Below are positions 33,703 through 43,177 of a stretch of DNA of 64,000 nt, piece by piece. Every line of letters starts with the position of its first letter. The first letter of the stretch is position 1. The notes under the pieces are model-generated. The model was not told where the DNA came from, searched no databases, and worked only from the letters and a program-made list of their open reading frames with translations. Source of the stretch: Natronosporangium hydrolyticum. Its GTDB lineage: Bacteria; Actinomycetota; Actinomycetes; Mycobacteriales; Micromonosporaceae. A program made the translations under genes and the position numbers. The stretch is from contig NZ_CP070499.1 of assembly GCF_016925615.1 (NCBI RefSeq), positions 4,898,001 to 4,962,000 of the forward strand, given 5' to 3'.

Positions 33703-33927
33703 CATCGACTCACGAATCCCAGCCTTCGTAGAGACACTGCGTGAAGCTGGCACGTAGAAGCTTTCGCTGAATGCGCTCAACGCCGGCGGAGTCAGCGGCA
33801 CCGCGTTCTCACCCTTGGTGAGGAGGCAGCCTCTCGGATCGATGTGGAGGCCAACGGGCTGGCGCCAGACCTCGCCGCGGCGGTCATCTTCGGGCGGGTT
33901 AGGGCGCGCGCGGTTCGTCGAGGTTGG

Positions 33928-36900
33928 TCATGCTGGTCGCTGGCCCTGGTGGGCCAACGCGAGATTAGCCTCCGCCAGTGCGGCCTCGGCCGCCTTGTGC
34001 AGGAACCGATAGTGCAGGCGGTCGGCCAGCCCCAGAGCCCGGCGAACCAGCGGCAGTGCCGACGCGGGCTCACCAACCTGGATGTGCACTCTGGCAAGTC
34101 CAACCAGCGCCTGTCCCTCCCCGTAACGGTGGTGGGCATCAAGCGACAGGCTCAGCGCTGCCCCGTGCCGTTCGCGGGCTTCAGTCAGCTGGTTCCCATC
34201 TCGGTGCAGGGCGCCGAGAATGTTGAGGGCGTCAACCTCGCTGGTTCGATAGCCGATGCCACGCGCAACCGTCAGGGCCTCCTCGGCGTGCTCCAGGGCT
34301 TGGGGCCGGTCGCCCAAATCCCAATACAAGGCAGCGAGGCAGCGCAAGGCCTCGGCCTCGCAAGACCGGTAGACGGTCTCCCGACAGATCGTCAAGGCTT
34401 TCGTCAGGTCCTCGAGCGCCACATGGAGATGGCCGAGGAGGTGTTGCACCTCGCCCAGATTCGCGAGCGAGACGGCCTCACCCGTGCGTGAGCGCAACGA
34501 ACGTTCAAGCTGAAGGGCTTCCTGAAACAACTCGGCCGCCTCGTCTAGTCGGCCGATGTGGCAGTAGACGACCCCGAGGTTGTTCAGATTGATGGACAAG
34601 CCGCCCAACCGGCCGGTGCGCCGAACCAGTTCCAAAGCCTGCGAGTAGTGCTCGGCTGCCTCCTTTGGGCGGCCCAGCATCTGGTTCAATTCTCCAAGGC
34701 TGCCCTGCGCTGCGGCCTCGCCGTCCGCCCATTGCGCCCGGCGCGCCAGCAGGAGCATTCGTTCGGCATGGAGGCGCGCCTGGGCCGGACGGCTCTGGCG
34801 GATGAGGCCCCCAATAGTGTTGAGGTGAGCCGCCGCCTGCGCCTGAGCATCGCCCTGTGCCTCGGCTGACGCCAAGGCGGCATGGGCGACGGTAAGCCAG
34901 CCGACTGGGTCCACTCCCAGGAAGAAGTAACCGCGCAGGGCGTCGCCGAGCCGCCACGCGAACGGGTATGGTCCCTGCTCGGCCGCGGTCCGGATCAGCG
35001 CGATCAGGTTAGCCCGTTCGGCATCCAGCCAAGCAGTCGCCGCTGCCTCGTCGGCGAAGAGCGACGTGCCCCGGACGGCGTGCGGGGTGTCGCCACGGGG
35101 GAGGCGCAACATGGCTGGATAGAGGAGGTCCGCAGCGTCGTCGACCCTAAGGAGGTAATGGTCGTAGAGGGCCACCAGCGCACGCTGGCGTTCGGTGCCG
35201 TCGTCCTCCCGCGCCGCCCGGTCCACAGCGTACAACCGCAACAGGTCATGCATGGCGTACCGGCCGGAGGCGTGATGGCGCAGCAGGTGGGCGCGGGTCA
35301 GCTCGTCCAGCGATTCTCTGGCCCGCTCCGGTGAGACACCGCCGAGCGCCGCGCTCGTCTCGACGGTCACGTCATCTCCTGGCGCCAGGCCGACCAACCG
35401 GAACAGCCGCTGCGCGTGCGCCGGCAGGTGGGTGTAGGACAGGTCGAACGCCGCACGGACGGCTGCCTGGCTATCCCCGTTGATCTGTAGCACCGCCAGC
35501 CGGTTCGCCGCTGACAAATCGGCCACATAGTCGGCGATGGTGGAGCCGACGCGATCGGTGACGTTCGCGGCGGCGACCTGCAGCGCCAGGGGCAGCGATG
35601 CACATGCCTGCGCCAAGGCGGCAGCCGCCGCCGGTTCCCTGGCGACGCGATCCGCGCCGATGCTCCGGGTGAGCAGGGTGAGCGCGTCGGCGGGCGGCAG
35701 CACGTCAATCGACAGCCGTGGCGCCCCCTGCTGGACAGCGAGTCCACCCAGTGAGTCGCGGCTAGTCACCAGTGCCAGGCAGCGCGGACCGCCGGGCAGT
35801 AAGGGGCGCACCTGCTCAGCGTGTCCGGCGTTGTCCAGGACGATGAGAAGGGCCCGATCCGCCGTCAGACTGCGAAAAAGTGCGGCGGCCTCGTCCAGCT
35901 CGACCGGGACCTCGCTGGCAGGGACGTTGAGCGAACGGAGGAACCGTCCGATGACATCGACGGGTCGGGCGGCCGTCGACGACGAGAAGCCTCGTAGGTC
36001 GACGAATAGCTGCCCGTCAGGGAACTGATGGCGTACCCGGTGTGCCCAGTGCACGGCCAGTGCTGTCTTGCCCACCCCCGCCATCCCGGTGAGCACACAC
36101 AGGTTGACCACCGTGGACCTGCCCGGGCCAGCGACCTCAGGAATTAGACTGTCCAGCTCGCGCAGGTGTTCTTCGCGTCCCGTAAAGGTGGCTATGTCGA
36201 CCGGCAGCTGGGCTGGCTGCGGCGCTTCCGGCGCCCCGGCTGGGAACCCGCTTTCGGTCGCGATGACAACCTCGGCCGCCGGTGTCGTGCTATGCCGACC
36301 CCGCAAAACAGTCAGCCGAGCCGCCGATAACTCCTGACTTGGATCGATGCCCAGCTCTTCAACTAGGCGCCGGCTGATGGTCTCGAATACCGCGAGCGCC
36401 GCTGCCTGTTGTCCGCCAGCGGCCAATGCCAGCATCAACCGCGCGTGCACGCCCTCATGTAAGGGTTCGTCGAGCGCCAGCGGCCGCAGTAGGGTCGCGA
36501 CCTCGTCGTGGCGTCCCATCGTCATCGCGATATCGGCGAAGGTTAACGCAGCATCAATCCGCCGATTAGACACCATCACCGCCGCTGGATGGTCGGACAG
36601 CCGCGGCTCGGCACGGCCGAGGACCGGCCCTCGCCAGCACCGTAGCGCGCGTGCCAGCAGATCTGCGGCTTCGGGGCACGCGGTCGGCTGCTGCCTGGCC
36701 CTCGCCTGATCGGCTGCGGCGAGCAGGTCGTCGAAGGTGACGAGGTCTAGTGCCCCACCGGTGAGCGTGAGCCGGTATCCGCCGCAGGTGCGTTCGAGCA
36801 GCGGCACCCGAGACATCGGTTGCCGACGGCGCCCGGTTGTCGCGTCAGCGGTCAATAGGCGTCGAAGTCGACTGACGTAGACGTGAACCAGGTTACTTGA

Positions 36901-37320
36901 GGTCGCTGGAGGTTCCTGTTGCCACAACACGTCGACGATCTCCCGCTGGGACACCACCTGTCCGTACTGCAACGCCAGCAGCGCCAGCAGACACCGTTGA
37001 TGCCCTGACCCCAGATTGAGGACGGCTTGATCAAGTCGCACCTCCAACGCACCGAGCACAGCGACCCGAGGGTGCTTCTCAGGCCCATCCGCAGCGGCGG
37101 CGGCAGCCAGGATCAGCTGCTCTTCTGTCTTCGAAAGCTGTAGAGCCGCAGTGAGCCGCTCGACAGAACGCCTGTGCGGACGGCGGATACGGTCATTCTC
37201 CAGGTCACGTAGGCCGCGTACGCTCATCCCGGACTCGCGGGCCAGATCCTGCTGGGTGAAGCCCGCCCTGAGTCGGTAGTGACGCAGCACGGCACCCAGC
37301 TGCTGCTCGGGTTGAACCAC
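33928..37320 (-). CDS. SARP/AfsR-type regulator with XRE, BTAD, NB-ARC and TPR domains
   Basis: This protein of about 1130 residues has a modular layout. An N-terminal XRE helix-turn-helix (LRAGFTQQDLARESGMSVRG) is followed by an OmpR-type winged helix (LLALLALQYGQVVSQREIVD) and a bacterial transcriptional-activator domain. An NB-ARC ATPase follows with Walker A LTGMAGVGKTAL and a Walker B-like LLIVLDN, then at least eight TPR-like repeats to the end. Such regulators switch on secondary-metabolite or secreted-protein genes after ATP binding. The GTG at 37320 has a ggaggg ribosome site and begins at the helix-turn-helix, so I prefer it over 37371. Secreted-protein genes lie directly downstream on the same strand. 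Confidence 0.88.
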   Translation of the reverse strand: MVQPEQQLGAVLRHYRLRAGFTQQDLARESGMSVRGLRDLENDRIRRPHRRSVERLTAALQLSKTEEQLILAAAAAADGPEKHPRVAVLGALEVRLDQAVLNLGSGHQRCLLALLALQYGQVVSQREIVDVLWQQEPPATSSNLVHVYVSRLRRLLTADATTGRRRQPMSRVPLLERTCGGYRLTLTGGALDLVTFDDLLAAADQARARQQPTACPEAADLLARALRCWRGPVLGRAEPRLSDHPAAVMVSNRRIDAALTFADIAMTMGRHDEVATLLRPLALDEPLHEGVHARLMLALAAGGQQAAALAVFETISRRLVEELGIDPSQELSAARLTVLRGRHSTTPAAEVVIATESGFPAGAPEAPQPAQLPVDIATFTGREEHLRELDSLIPEVAGPGRSTVVNLCVLTGMAGVGKTALAVHWAHRVRHQFPDGQLFVDLRGFSSSTAARPVDVIGRFLRSLNVPASEVPVELDEAAALFRSLTADRALLIVLDNAGHAEQVRPLLPGGPRCLALVTSRDSLGGLAVQQGAPRLSIDVLPPADALTLLTRSIGADRVAREPAAAAALAQACASLPLALQVAAANVTDRVGSTIADYVADLSAANRLAVLQINGDSQAAVRAAFDLSYTHLPAHAQRLFRLVGLAPGDDVTVETSAALGGVSPERARESLDELTRAHLLRHHASGRYAMHDLLRLYAVDRAAREDDGTERQRALVALYDHYLLRVDDAADLLYPAMLRLPRGDTPHAVRGTSLFADEAAATAWLDAERANLIALIRTAAEQGPYPFAWRLGDALRGYFFLGVDPVGWLTVAHAALASAEAQGDAQAQAAAHLNTIGGLIRQSRPAQARLHAERMLLLARRAQWADGEAAAQGSLGELNQMLGRPKEAAEHYSQALELVRRTGRLGGLSINLNNLGVVYCHIGRLDEAAELFQEALQLERSLRSRTGEAVSLANLGEVQHLLGHLHVALEDLTKALTICRETVYRSCEAEALRCLAALYWDLGDRPQALEHAEEALTVARGIGYRTSEVDALNILGALHRDGNQLTEARERHGAALSLSLDAHHRYGEGQALVGLARVHIQVGEPASALPLVRRALGLADRLHYRFLHKAAEAALAEANLALAHQGQRPA

Positions 37321-37477
37321 GAAGATCGACCCTCCGACGCCTGCCCATGTCCTCTTACCCGGCCCTCTCATCCTGCCGGTTGGCCCTCAGCAACACCAGA
37401 TATACGGGCCTACAACATTGGGACTGTTGTACCTTTAGTACGCAAAGGGGTCAGCGACCGGCTCGTATACCACTCGC

Positions 37478-37770
37478 GCGGACATGACCCGACCGACATA
37501 TTTGAACATCTCACCCGCGAAGGGCAAACTCGACGGCTGCGTCGTGCTCGACGCGCCAACATCGGCATTGACCGTGGCCCGGGCCAAGGGATCGCAGAGC
37601 TGGAGACCGAGGTCAAATTCTTGAGAAGGCAGCTGCCACGGTGAAAAGTTGGTGCCCCCGACGAGCCGGTCGTCCTCGTGGCTGAACTGGCCGCTGAGGG
37701 CGTCCGGGCCGAGCAGGCATGCCGGTCTCTCGCTCGGCTTACGAAGCTCTTGGCCGCTGCCCCATCCGCG
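37478..37770 (+). pseudogene. Scrambled IS3-family fragments
   Basis: A short copy of the OrfB core (words for DI-EHLTREGKL and VVLDA) is followed directly by the end of OrfA (GIAELETEVKFLRR). Next is the start of OrfB (VLVAELAAEGVRAEQACRSL), in changing frames. The order is not that of an intact IS3, so pieces were rearranged or two fragments were joined. Confidence 0.65.
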
Positions 37771-37964
37771 AGGACGTGATCGGCAATGCCGCGCCCTGGT
37801 TAGCTGGACTGTCGGGCAGACGAAAATTCAGCTCGTCATGCCCCGCGGCCAACCGCTGCCGCGCCACCGCCTTCAATAGCTCCAGGTCAGCGTCGGTGTG
37901 CGCGGACCCGATCTGCTCGATGTCCCGCGACCCCCGGTACTGCGAGTGCACGATCTGCGCCGCC

Positions 37965-38104
37965 CGGCAGCTGACCCGAGGCCGGCCGGCGGCCCGGCAG
38001 CCCCGCCGCACCTTCGATCAGTCTACATAGGGGAAACTACACCGCGAACGCTCATCAACCTCTACGCACTTCGGAGCGACGAGGCTAAAGATCGTAACGG
38101 GGGT
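37965..38104 (+). repeat. Dispersed repeat, copy 2 (partner at 13098-13234)
   Basis: This matches the 13.1 kb copy over about 140 bp. In the plus strand one frame reads VYIGETTPRTLINLYALRSD; the other copy has matching words with a frame change. No terminal inverted repeats are seen. It lies between IS3 fragments and a nuclease pseudogene. Confidence 0.6.
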
Positions 38105-38210
38105 TCGGATCCTCTTTCCCCGACGTCTATTCCCTGGCTGGCGGCAGCACGTCCGATATCCAGCCCGCCATCGCCGTATACCCGGTCATGCCCGCCACGG
38201 TCGCTGCCGC

Positions 38211-38244
38211 GACCAACGCCAGGACCAACGCCAGGACCAACGCC
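38211..38244 (+). repeat. 12-bp tandem repeat (gaccaacgccag, 2.8 copies)
   Basis: The unit gaccaacgccag is repeated at 38211, 38223 and 38235. It lies in non-coding sequence and is probably a simple slippage product. Confidence 0.85.
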
Positions 38245-38298
38245 GCCGGATGATCCCGCCCTGCGACGAGCGAGCACCTTAACGACATTGGTCCTTAT

Positions 38299-38932
38299 TC
38301 ATGGCTCGGCGGTCAGGCGGAGGTCTGCACAGACAGCGGCGTGGTCGCTGCCGGCCTCGCACGCTTGCTCATACAGGTACCGCACCGAGTCGACCTCCAG
38401 GTGCTTGCTGCCCCAGATGCCATCGAACCGGCGAGCAGTACCGGGACCGTGCGCCGTTTGCCCGTGTAGTGGGAGGGAGCCAGCGGCCCGTTCGGACGCT
38501 GCACACTTATCCGCTCCATCTCTTCGGGATTGGCGGCAAGCCATCGCCGTAACGCATCGTCAAACCCATGGATCTTGTCAGGTCCGAACAGGATGTCATC
38601 GCCAGGAGCGCCACCGAGCCGCCGGTGCCCGGTGTACCAGTGAGTTCTTGTGCGCTGAAACTCGGGGTGGTCGATCTCAGGAGTGTTGGCGTCGGCGCCT
38701 AGGACGACCGGGTTGCTTTGCTCGGCGGGGCGTGGTAGCTGACGACGGTCAATGCCCGTCCCTCCACTGGGATGTGGCCGATGAGAAGCCGCTCAGGAAG
38801 CGGCACGTCGGTCAACAGCTGTACGGACGGCGGTGGTAGCCCTCGACCCCCGATAGCACAACCGCGGTTGCGGGCCATGCCATCATGCGGCAATGGTTCC
38901 CTTAATTCCAGGGAGCTGAACGCCCAGTCCAT
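38299..38932 (-). pseudogene. Endonuclease/exonuclease/phosphatase-family protein, frameshifted
   Basis: Pieces in different minus-strand frames line up in the order of one EEP-fold protein. LPERLLIGHIPVEGRALTVV with SYHAPP comes near the start, then VLGADANTPEIDHPEF (the GDxN-like metal motif), DDILFGPDKIHGFDDALRRW, and finally ACEAGSDHAAVCADLRL with the catalytic SDH. At least three frame changes interrupt it. The N-terminal segment before 38932 is missing. It is not functional. Confidence 0.7.
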
Positions 38933-39116
38933 ACCTGCGGTCCGTGACGAGCGTGTCGAGAGAGCCAGCGTTAACAGGGCTTCGGCACGAAGACAATCTC
39001 CTTCACAAGATCGTCAGACCCTACGTCTCCTCACTTCCGTGTCCGTTGACCGGGGGCAACATCAGGTGTCGGGCGAAGGACCGCAGCGTGCTGTCCCGTT
39101 CGAATGCCGGAATCGG

Positions 39117-39767
39117 TCACGGGTGGGTGGCGACGACGACCGTGTCGAGCGCTTCGACAGTCTCACCGTCGACCACGACCGGACGCCGGGCCGTCTCGGC
39201 CTGCCGGATCTGCATGCCCGGCAGGTCGGCGACGACCGCATCGGGCGTCTGCAGCACCGCCGGGTCCTGCGGGCCACCGGTGCCGTCGGTGAGGTTGGCC
39301 AGATCATGACCGACGACCACGAGCGAACCACCCGGACGGACCGCCGCTGCCGCCCACCGTAGGACCGCCGCCAGGTCAGCCCGGGGCAGCTGCAGATAGG
39401 CGATGACGACCAACTCGTACGCGGCCGGTTCAGGCTGGTAACTGATGACGTCGGCGACCTCCCACGAGACGTCCACACCCCGATCGTGGGCCAGCTGCCG
39501 CCCCCGCTGCACCGCTACCGGGGAGAAATCTACGGCGGTGACCAGCCAACCGCGTTCGGCCAACCAGACCGCGTTGCGGCCCTCGCCGGCGGCGACGTCG
39601 AGCGCTCGGCCGGGTGACAGGTCGGTGGTCGCCGCCACCACGAACCGGTTCGGGTTGGCGGTCCAGACCAGGTCCGGCGACGCGGCGTAGCGGGCGTCCC
39701 AGTCAGCACTGTCCACGGTTGTGCTCCCTTCGTCGGCGACCTGGTTGGCGCGTCTGGTATCTATCAT
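39117..39767 (-). CDS. Class I SAM-dependent methyltransferase (TehB-like)
   Basis: This 216-residue protein has the Rossmann methyltransferase motifs. ALDVAAGEGRNAVWLAERGW is motif I with its glycine-rich loop, VTAVDFSP carries the acidic ribose-binding residue, and VSWEVADV and YELVVIAYLQLP are motifs II and III. WDARYAASPDLVW at the start is typical of TehB/UbiE-type small enzymes. The start is uncertain (39767 or a GTG near WDARY). It stands 35 bp upstream of nothing co-directional and faces the end of the ABC permease gene on the same strand. Confidence 0.85.
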   Translation of the reverse strand: MIDTRRANQVADEGSTTVDSADWDARYAASPDLVWTANPNRFVVAATTDLSPGRALDVAAGEGRNAVWLAERGWLVTAVDFSPVAVQRGRQLAHDRGVDVSWEVADVISYQPEPAAYELVVIAYLQLPRADLAAVLRWAAAAVRPGGSLVVVGHDLANLTDGTGGPQDPAVLQTPDAVVADLPGMQIRQAETARRPVVVDGETVEALDTVVVATHP

Positions 39768-39801
39768 GCGGGATGGGTGGTGAGCGAGCTGGACTCACCG
39801 A

Positions 39802-42288
39802 TCAGGCCGACCTCCGCATGGCCTTGCGTGCGGGCAGTTCGGTGGCGGCCAGGACCAATCCGAAGCTGGTGGCGACGATGAGGGCGTAGCTGAGGATGTC
39901 GATGCTGGGGAGGATCCGTTCGCCGTGGCTGAGTGCGAACGTGAGTCCGCACAGTCCGGGCAGGGACGCCACCGTCGCCACTAGACACGCGGTGGCCGCG
40001 AGGAAGGTCGCCTCCCAACGCACCGTTCGCCGTTGCTGGGTCGGGGTGGCCCCGACGATTCGCAGGCAGGCGAACTCTGCCCGACGCGAGAGCGTCGTGA
40101 TCACCAACGAGTTCACCACTGTGATCGCGATGTAGCCCCAAAGGATCAGCAGCAGGAGGACGGGGAAGACGCCATCTGCGGGCTCTTCCGTGAGCAGGCC
40201 GGCCCCCGTCGGGTAGCTGACCTCGAGGCCCGGTCGCCCGGCGAGATACTCCGTCAGCTGCTGCTCGACCTCCGGCAGGGCCGCGCCGTCGGCGACGGTG
40301 ACCGCCAGCGCAGTCGCATTGCCGGTGGCCATCGCCGGCTGCACGTCGCCGATCGGGAGGACCGCGTCACCGAAGCCGAGGCCCCGAAGGTACACATCGG
40401 TCACGTGGCGCTTGATCGGTTGGCCGTCAGGAAGCACGATCTCAAGATCGTCGCCCGCTTCGGAGCCAAGGGCGGCTGCGAGCTGGGCGCTGATCGCCAC
40501 GCCACCGTCAACGGGGCTGACGGTGCGCGAACCGACGGGTTGCAGGTCGGCGTACTGTTCGATCTGGTCTCCGCCGACCGCGAGCGCGGGGATGGATTGC
40601 CAGTTCGTGTCGTGCTGCCGGCCACGGATCAGCACGCTCGTCGTCACGATCGGCTGGACCGATGCGACCCCGGCGGTCGCGGCGAGGTCCTCCGCCACCC
40701 CGTCGGCCACCCCGGTCGACCCTGCGGTGACCAGCAGGTCGGCGCGGTGTCCGGCCTCGAACTCGTCGACCGCGATCGCGCTCAGGGTCGTTCCCGAGAA
40801 GAGTTGGGTGCAGCTCAGGCTTACCCCGAGCACGATGGGCGTCAGGGCGCCGCCGACCCGTGCAGAACGTGCGCTGAGACTGGCGATCGCGAGATATCGA
40901 GGTGCCGAGCGCGCGGCCCGCCGCCGCTGCGTCCACGCCATCAACCGGACTATCAGCGGGCTGAGCGGACCGACCGAGATGGCGATCACCAGTCCGGCCA
41001 GAGCCGGTAGCCCGACCGCCGCCTCGCCCGACACGTACGCCGGCGCGCTCGCCATGATCAGTCCCAGCGTCACGCCTGCCCATCCGGCCAGCACTCGGGC
41101 ACACCCGGACTTCCGCTCATCGGCTCCATCGAGGCCGGTGAGCGGGCTGCCGCGGACGGCCCGTCCAAGCGAGAGCAGTACGGCGATCTCCGCGGAGACG
41201 ACCGCGACGGCGAACGCCGCCACGGACGGCCACGGGCCATACACCGGTTCGAGGCTTCGCGGGATGACCTCCCAGGACCGGAGGACGCCGACCAGTCGAG
41301 CACCGAGCAGCGGACCGACCAGGGCGCCAGCCGCGGCAGCGGCGACCGCGACCCCTCTGATCTCGCCGCGCAGGAGCCGCTTCACCTGTCGGGGGGTGGC
41401 GCCGATGACGCGCAGCATGGCCAGCTCGCGGGAACGTTCCCTGATCTGTAGGGAGGTGAGGACGACGAGGGTGAACGCGCTGACGATGATCGCCAGGGCG
41501 CCGAAGGCGGCGGCCGCGGAGACCAGCGCGCCCTTGGCCGGGCCCTGCCGGACCACTTCGATCTCGCCCCGGTCGCCGGCCGGCCACAGCCGCCCGCCGT
41601 TGCGCTCGGCGATGGCCCGAAGGACCGCGGTGTCGTCGCCCGCCCCGGGCCACACCCCCACGACCGCGACCCGCTGCTCCGGCTTGCCCCGCAGGCGATG
41701 ATGGTCGTCGCTGAGGTAGACGTCTGCGACATCGGTGCCGGAGTCGTCGACGGCGAGGACGCCGACGACCGTGGCTGGCTCCGGCTCATCACCGAAGCCG
41801 AGTTCGACGATATCGCCGAGATCCGGCCGGGTAGGGCCATCGACGCCGCCCGACAAGACGATCTCGGTTCCGGCCTCTGGGGCCCGGCCGGATGCGAGGC
41901 TTCGGTCACCCAACCCGGTCGCCGACCAGGGGTGGACTTCGACGGGTATCGGGTCGCCCTGACCGGCGACGAGGACTGCGGGCACGATCCGGTCCGCGAC
42001 CACCCGGGCATCGGGCAGCGCTTCCGATACTTCGTCGACGACAGCAGCCGGCATCAGCGCGCGGCCGGGAACTGGCAGGTCGACGTCGTCGGGAATCGGC
42101 CGGGCCTGGTGGGCACCGATCAACACCGGGGCAGCGGCGTACTCACCGGTGCTGACCTGACCGCTCACGCCGGTCTCGGTCAACAGGCCGAGCATCCCCA
42201 CCAGCATGGCGGAGAACGTTATGGTGATGGCGAGCGCGGCCACCTGCCCCCGTCGCCCACGCAAGCTGCGACGAACCAGCCAGCTCAC
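39802..42288 (-). CDS. ABC transporter permease, FtsX-like (two FtsX domains)
   Basis: This 828-residue inner-membrane protein has the ten-helix layout of FtsX/MacB-type permeases with a duplicated core. The N-terminal helix is followed by a large extracytoplasmic domain, three helices around LVVLTSLQIRERSRELAMLR, a middle pair, a second extracytoplasmic domain and a last set ending near LVLAATELPARKAM. The GTG at 42288 overlaps the stop of the ATPase gene by 4 nt (GTGA). It exports or mechanically transmits signals together with the ATPase. The neighbouring divergent two-component system is its likely regulator, as in bacitracin-type or lipoprotein-type ABC modules. Confidence 0.9.
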   Translation of the reverse strand: MSWLVRRSLRGRRGQVAALAITITFSAMLVGMLGLLTETGVSGQVSTGEYAAAPVLIGAHQARPIPDDVDLPVPGRALMPAAVVDEVSEALPDARVVADRIVPAVLVAGQGDPIPVEVHPWSATGLGDRSLASGRAPEAGTEIVLSGGVDGPTRPDLGDIVELGFGDEPEPATVVGVLAVDDSGTDVADVYLSDDHHRLRGKPEQRVAVVGVWPGAGDDTAVLRAIAERNGGRLWPAGDRGEIEVVRQGPAKGALVSAAAAFGALAIIVSAFTLVVLTSLQIRERSRELAMLRVIGATPRQVKRLLRGEIRGVAVAAAAAGALVGPLLGARLVGVLRSWEVIPRSLEPVYGPWPSVAAFAVAVVSAEIAVLLSLGRAVRGSPLTGLDGADERKSGCARVLAGWAGVTLGLIMASAPAYVSGEAAVGLPALAGLVIAISVGPLSPLIVRLMAWTQRRRAARSAPRYLAIASLSARSARVGGALTPIVLGVSLSCTQLFSGTTLSAIAVDEFEAGHRADLLVTAGSTGVADGVAEDLAATAGVASVQPIVTTSVLIRGRQHDTNWQSIPALAVGGDQIEQYADLQPVGSRTVSPVDGGVAISAQLAAALGSEAGDDLEIVLPDGQPIKRHVTDVYLRGLGFGDAVLPIGDVQPAMATGNATALAVTVADGAALPEVEQQLTEYLAGRPGLEVSYPTGAGLLTEEPADGVFPVLLLLILWGYIAITVVNSLVITTLSRRAEFACLRIVGATPTQQRRTVRWEATFLAATACLVATVASLPGLCGLTFALSHGERILPSIDILSYALIVATSFGLVLAATELPARKAMRRSA

Positions 42289-43157
42289 CGGTGCCGTCCC
42301 AGCTCCGCCACCGCAGCCGCGATCTGCGTTGCGGAGGCTCCGCGCAGCTCGCCCTGCCACCGGCCGTCAGCCATGAACAGGACCCGGTCAGCCGCCGAGG
42401 CTGCCACCGGGTCGTGGGTGACCATCAGGACCTGCTGGCCCAGGTCGCGCACGATCGAGCGCAAGAGGCCGAGTACGGCCTCGGCCGTGGCGGAGTCGAG
42501 CGCGCCGGTCGGTTCGTCGGCGACCACCAGGTCCGGGTCGGCGATCAGTGCGCGCGCGAAGGCGACCCGCTGTTGCTGCCCGCCGGAGAGCTGAGCGGGT
42601 CGGTGGTCGAGGAACCCGCCGACTCCCACCGCGTCGGCGAGACGCTGCACGGTTGCTGGGTCGATCTTCTCGCCCGCCAGCCGCAGCGGGAGCGAGATGT
42701 TGTCGGCGGCGGTCAGGGCGGGGATCAGATTGTAGGACTGGAATACCACGCCGAGCCGGGATCTCCGCAGCTTCGCCAGGCTGGTCTCATCGAGGCCGGT
42801 GATGTCGGTGCCGCCCACGAAGATCGCACCGGAGTCGGGCTTGTCGAGTCCGAGCAGGCAGTGCAGCAGCGTGGTCTTTCCGGACCCCGACGGCCCCATG
42901 ATCGCCGTGAACGTCCTCGGTTCGAGCACGAGATCGATCTCGACCAGAGCTTGCAGCCGGCTCGCGCCACTGCGGTAGCTCTTGCTGACGCCACGGATGG
43001 TGACGGGAGCAGCTGGGCGGCCCTCGTCGACAGTCGGACGGTTACGCTTTCTGACCACGCTCTCATCGTCGGGAGAGCGCGGCGGCCCGGGAATCCAGCG
43101 CGGTCCCGGATCGTCGTAGTGCTGGCTATACCGTCGTGGCCAGGTTCCACCAGTCAC
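42285..43157 (-). CDS. ABC transporter ATP-binding protein (MacB/LolD type)
   Basis: The ATPase domain holds Walker A GPSGSGKTTLLH, Q-loop VVFQSYNLIP, signature LSGGQQQRVAFARAL, Walker B DLVVADEPTGALD and the switch His in VTHDP. The sequence is typical of ATPases paired with FtsX-like permeases. The first 33 codons are proline-rich and poorly conserved in composition; a GTG at 43058 (VVRKRNRP) may be the real start and would leave 120 bp for the divergent promoters. The stop overlaps the permease start. Confidence 0.9.
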   Translation of the reverse strand: MTGGTWPRRYSQHYDDPGPRWIPGPPRSPDDESVVRKRNRPTVDEGRPAAPVTIRGVSKSYRSGASRLQALVEIDLVLEPRTFTAIMGPSGSGKTTLLHCLLGLDKPDSGAIFVGGTDITGLDETSLAKLRRSRLGVVFQSYNLIPALTAADNISLPLRLAGEKIDPATVQRLADAVGVGGFLDHRPAQLSGGQQQRVAFARALIADPDLVVADEPTGALDSATAEAVLGLLRSIVRDLGQQVLMVTHDPVAASAADRVLFMADGRWQGELRGASATQIAAAVAELGRHR

Positions 43158-43177
43158 ATCCTCGGTAGGATCGGCTC

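Noticed and set aside
40298-41701. 467-codon plus-strand frame opposite the ABC permease
   Set aside because: It has Ser/Arg/Thr-rich antisense composition; the minus strand encodes a clear FtsX permease.
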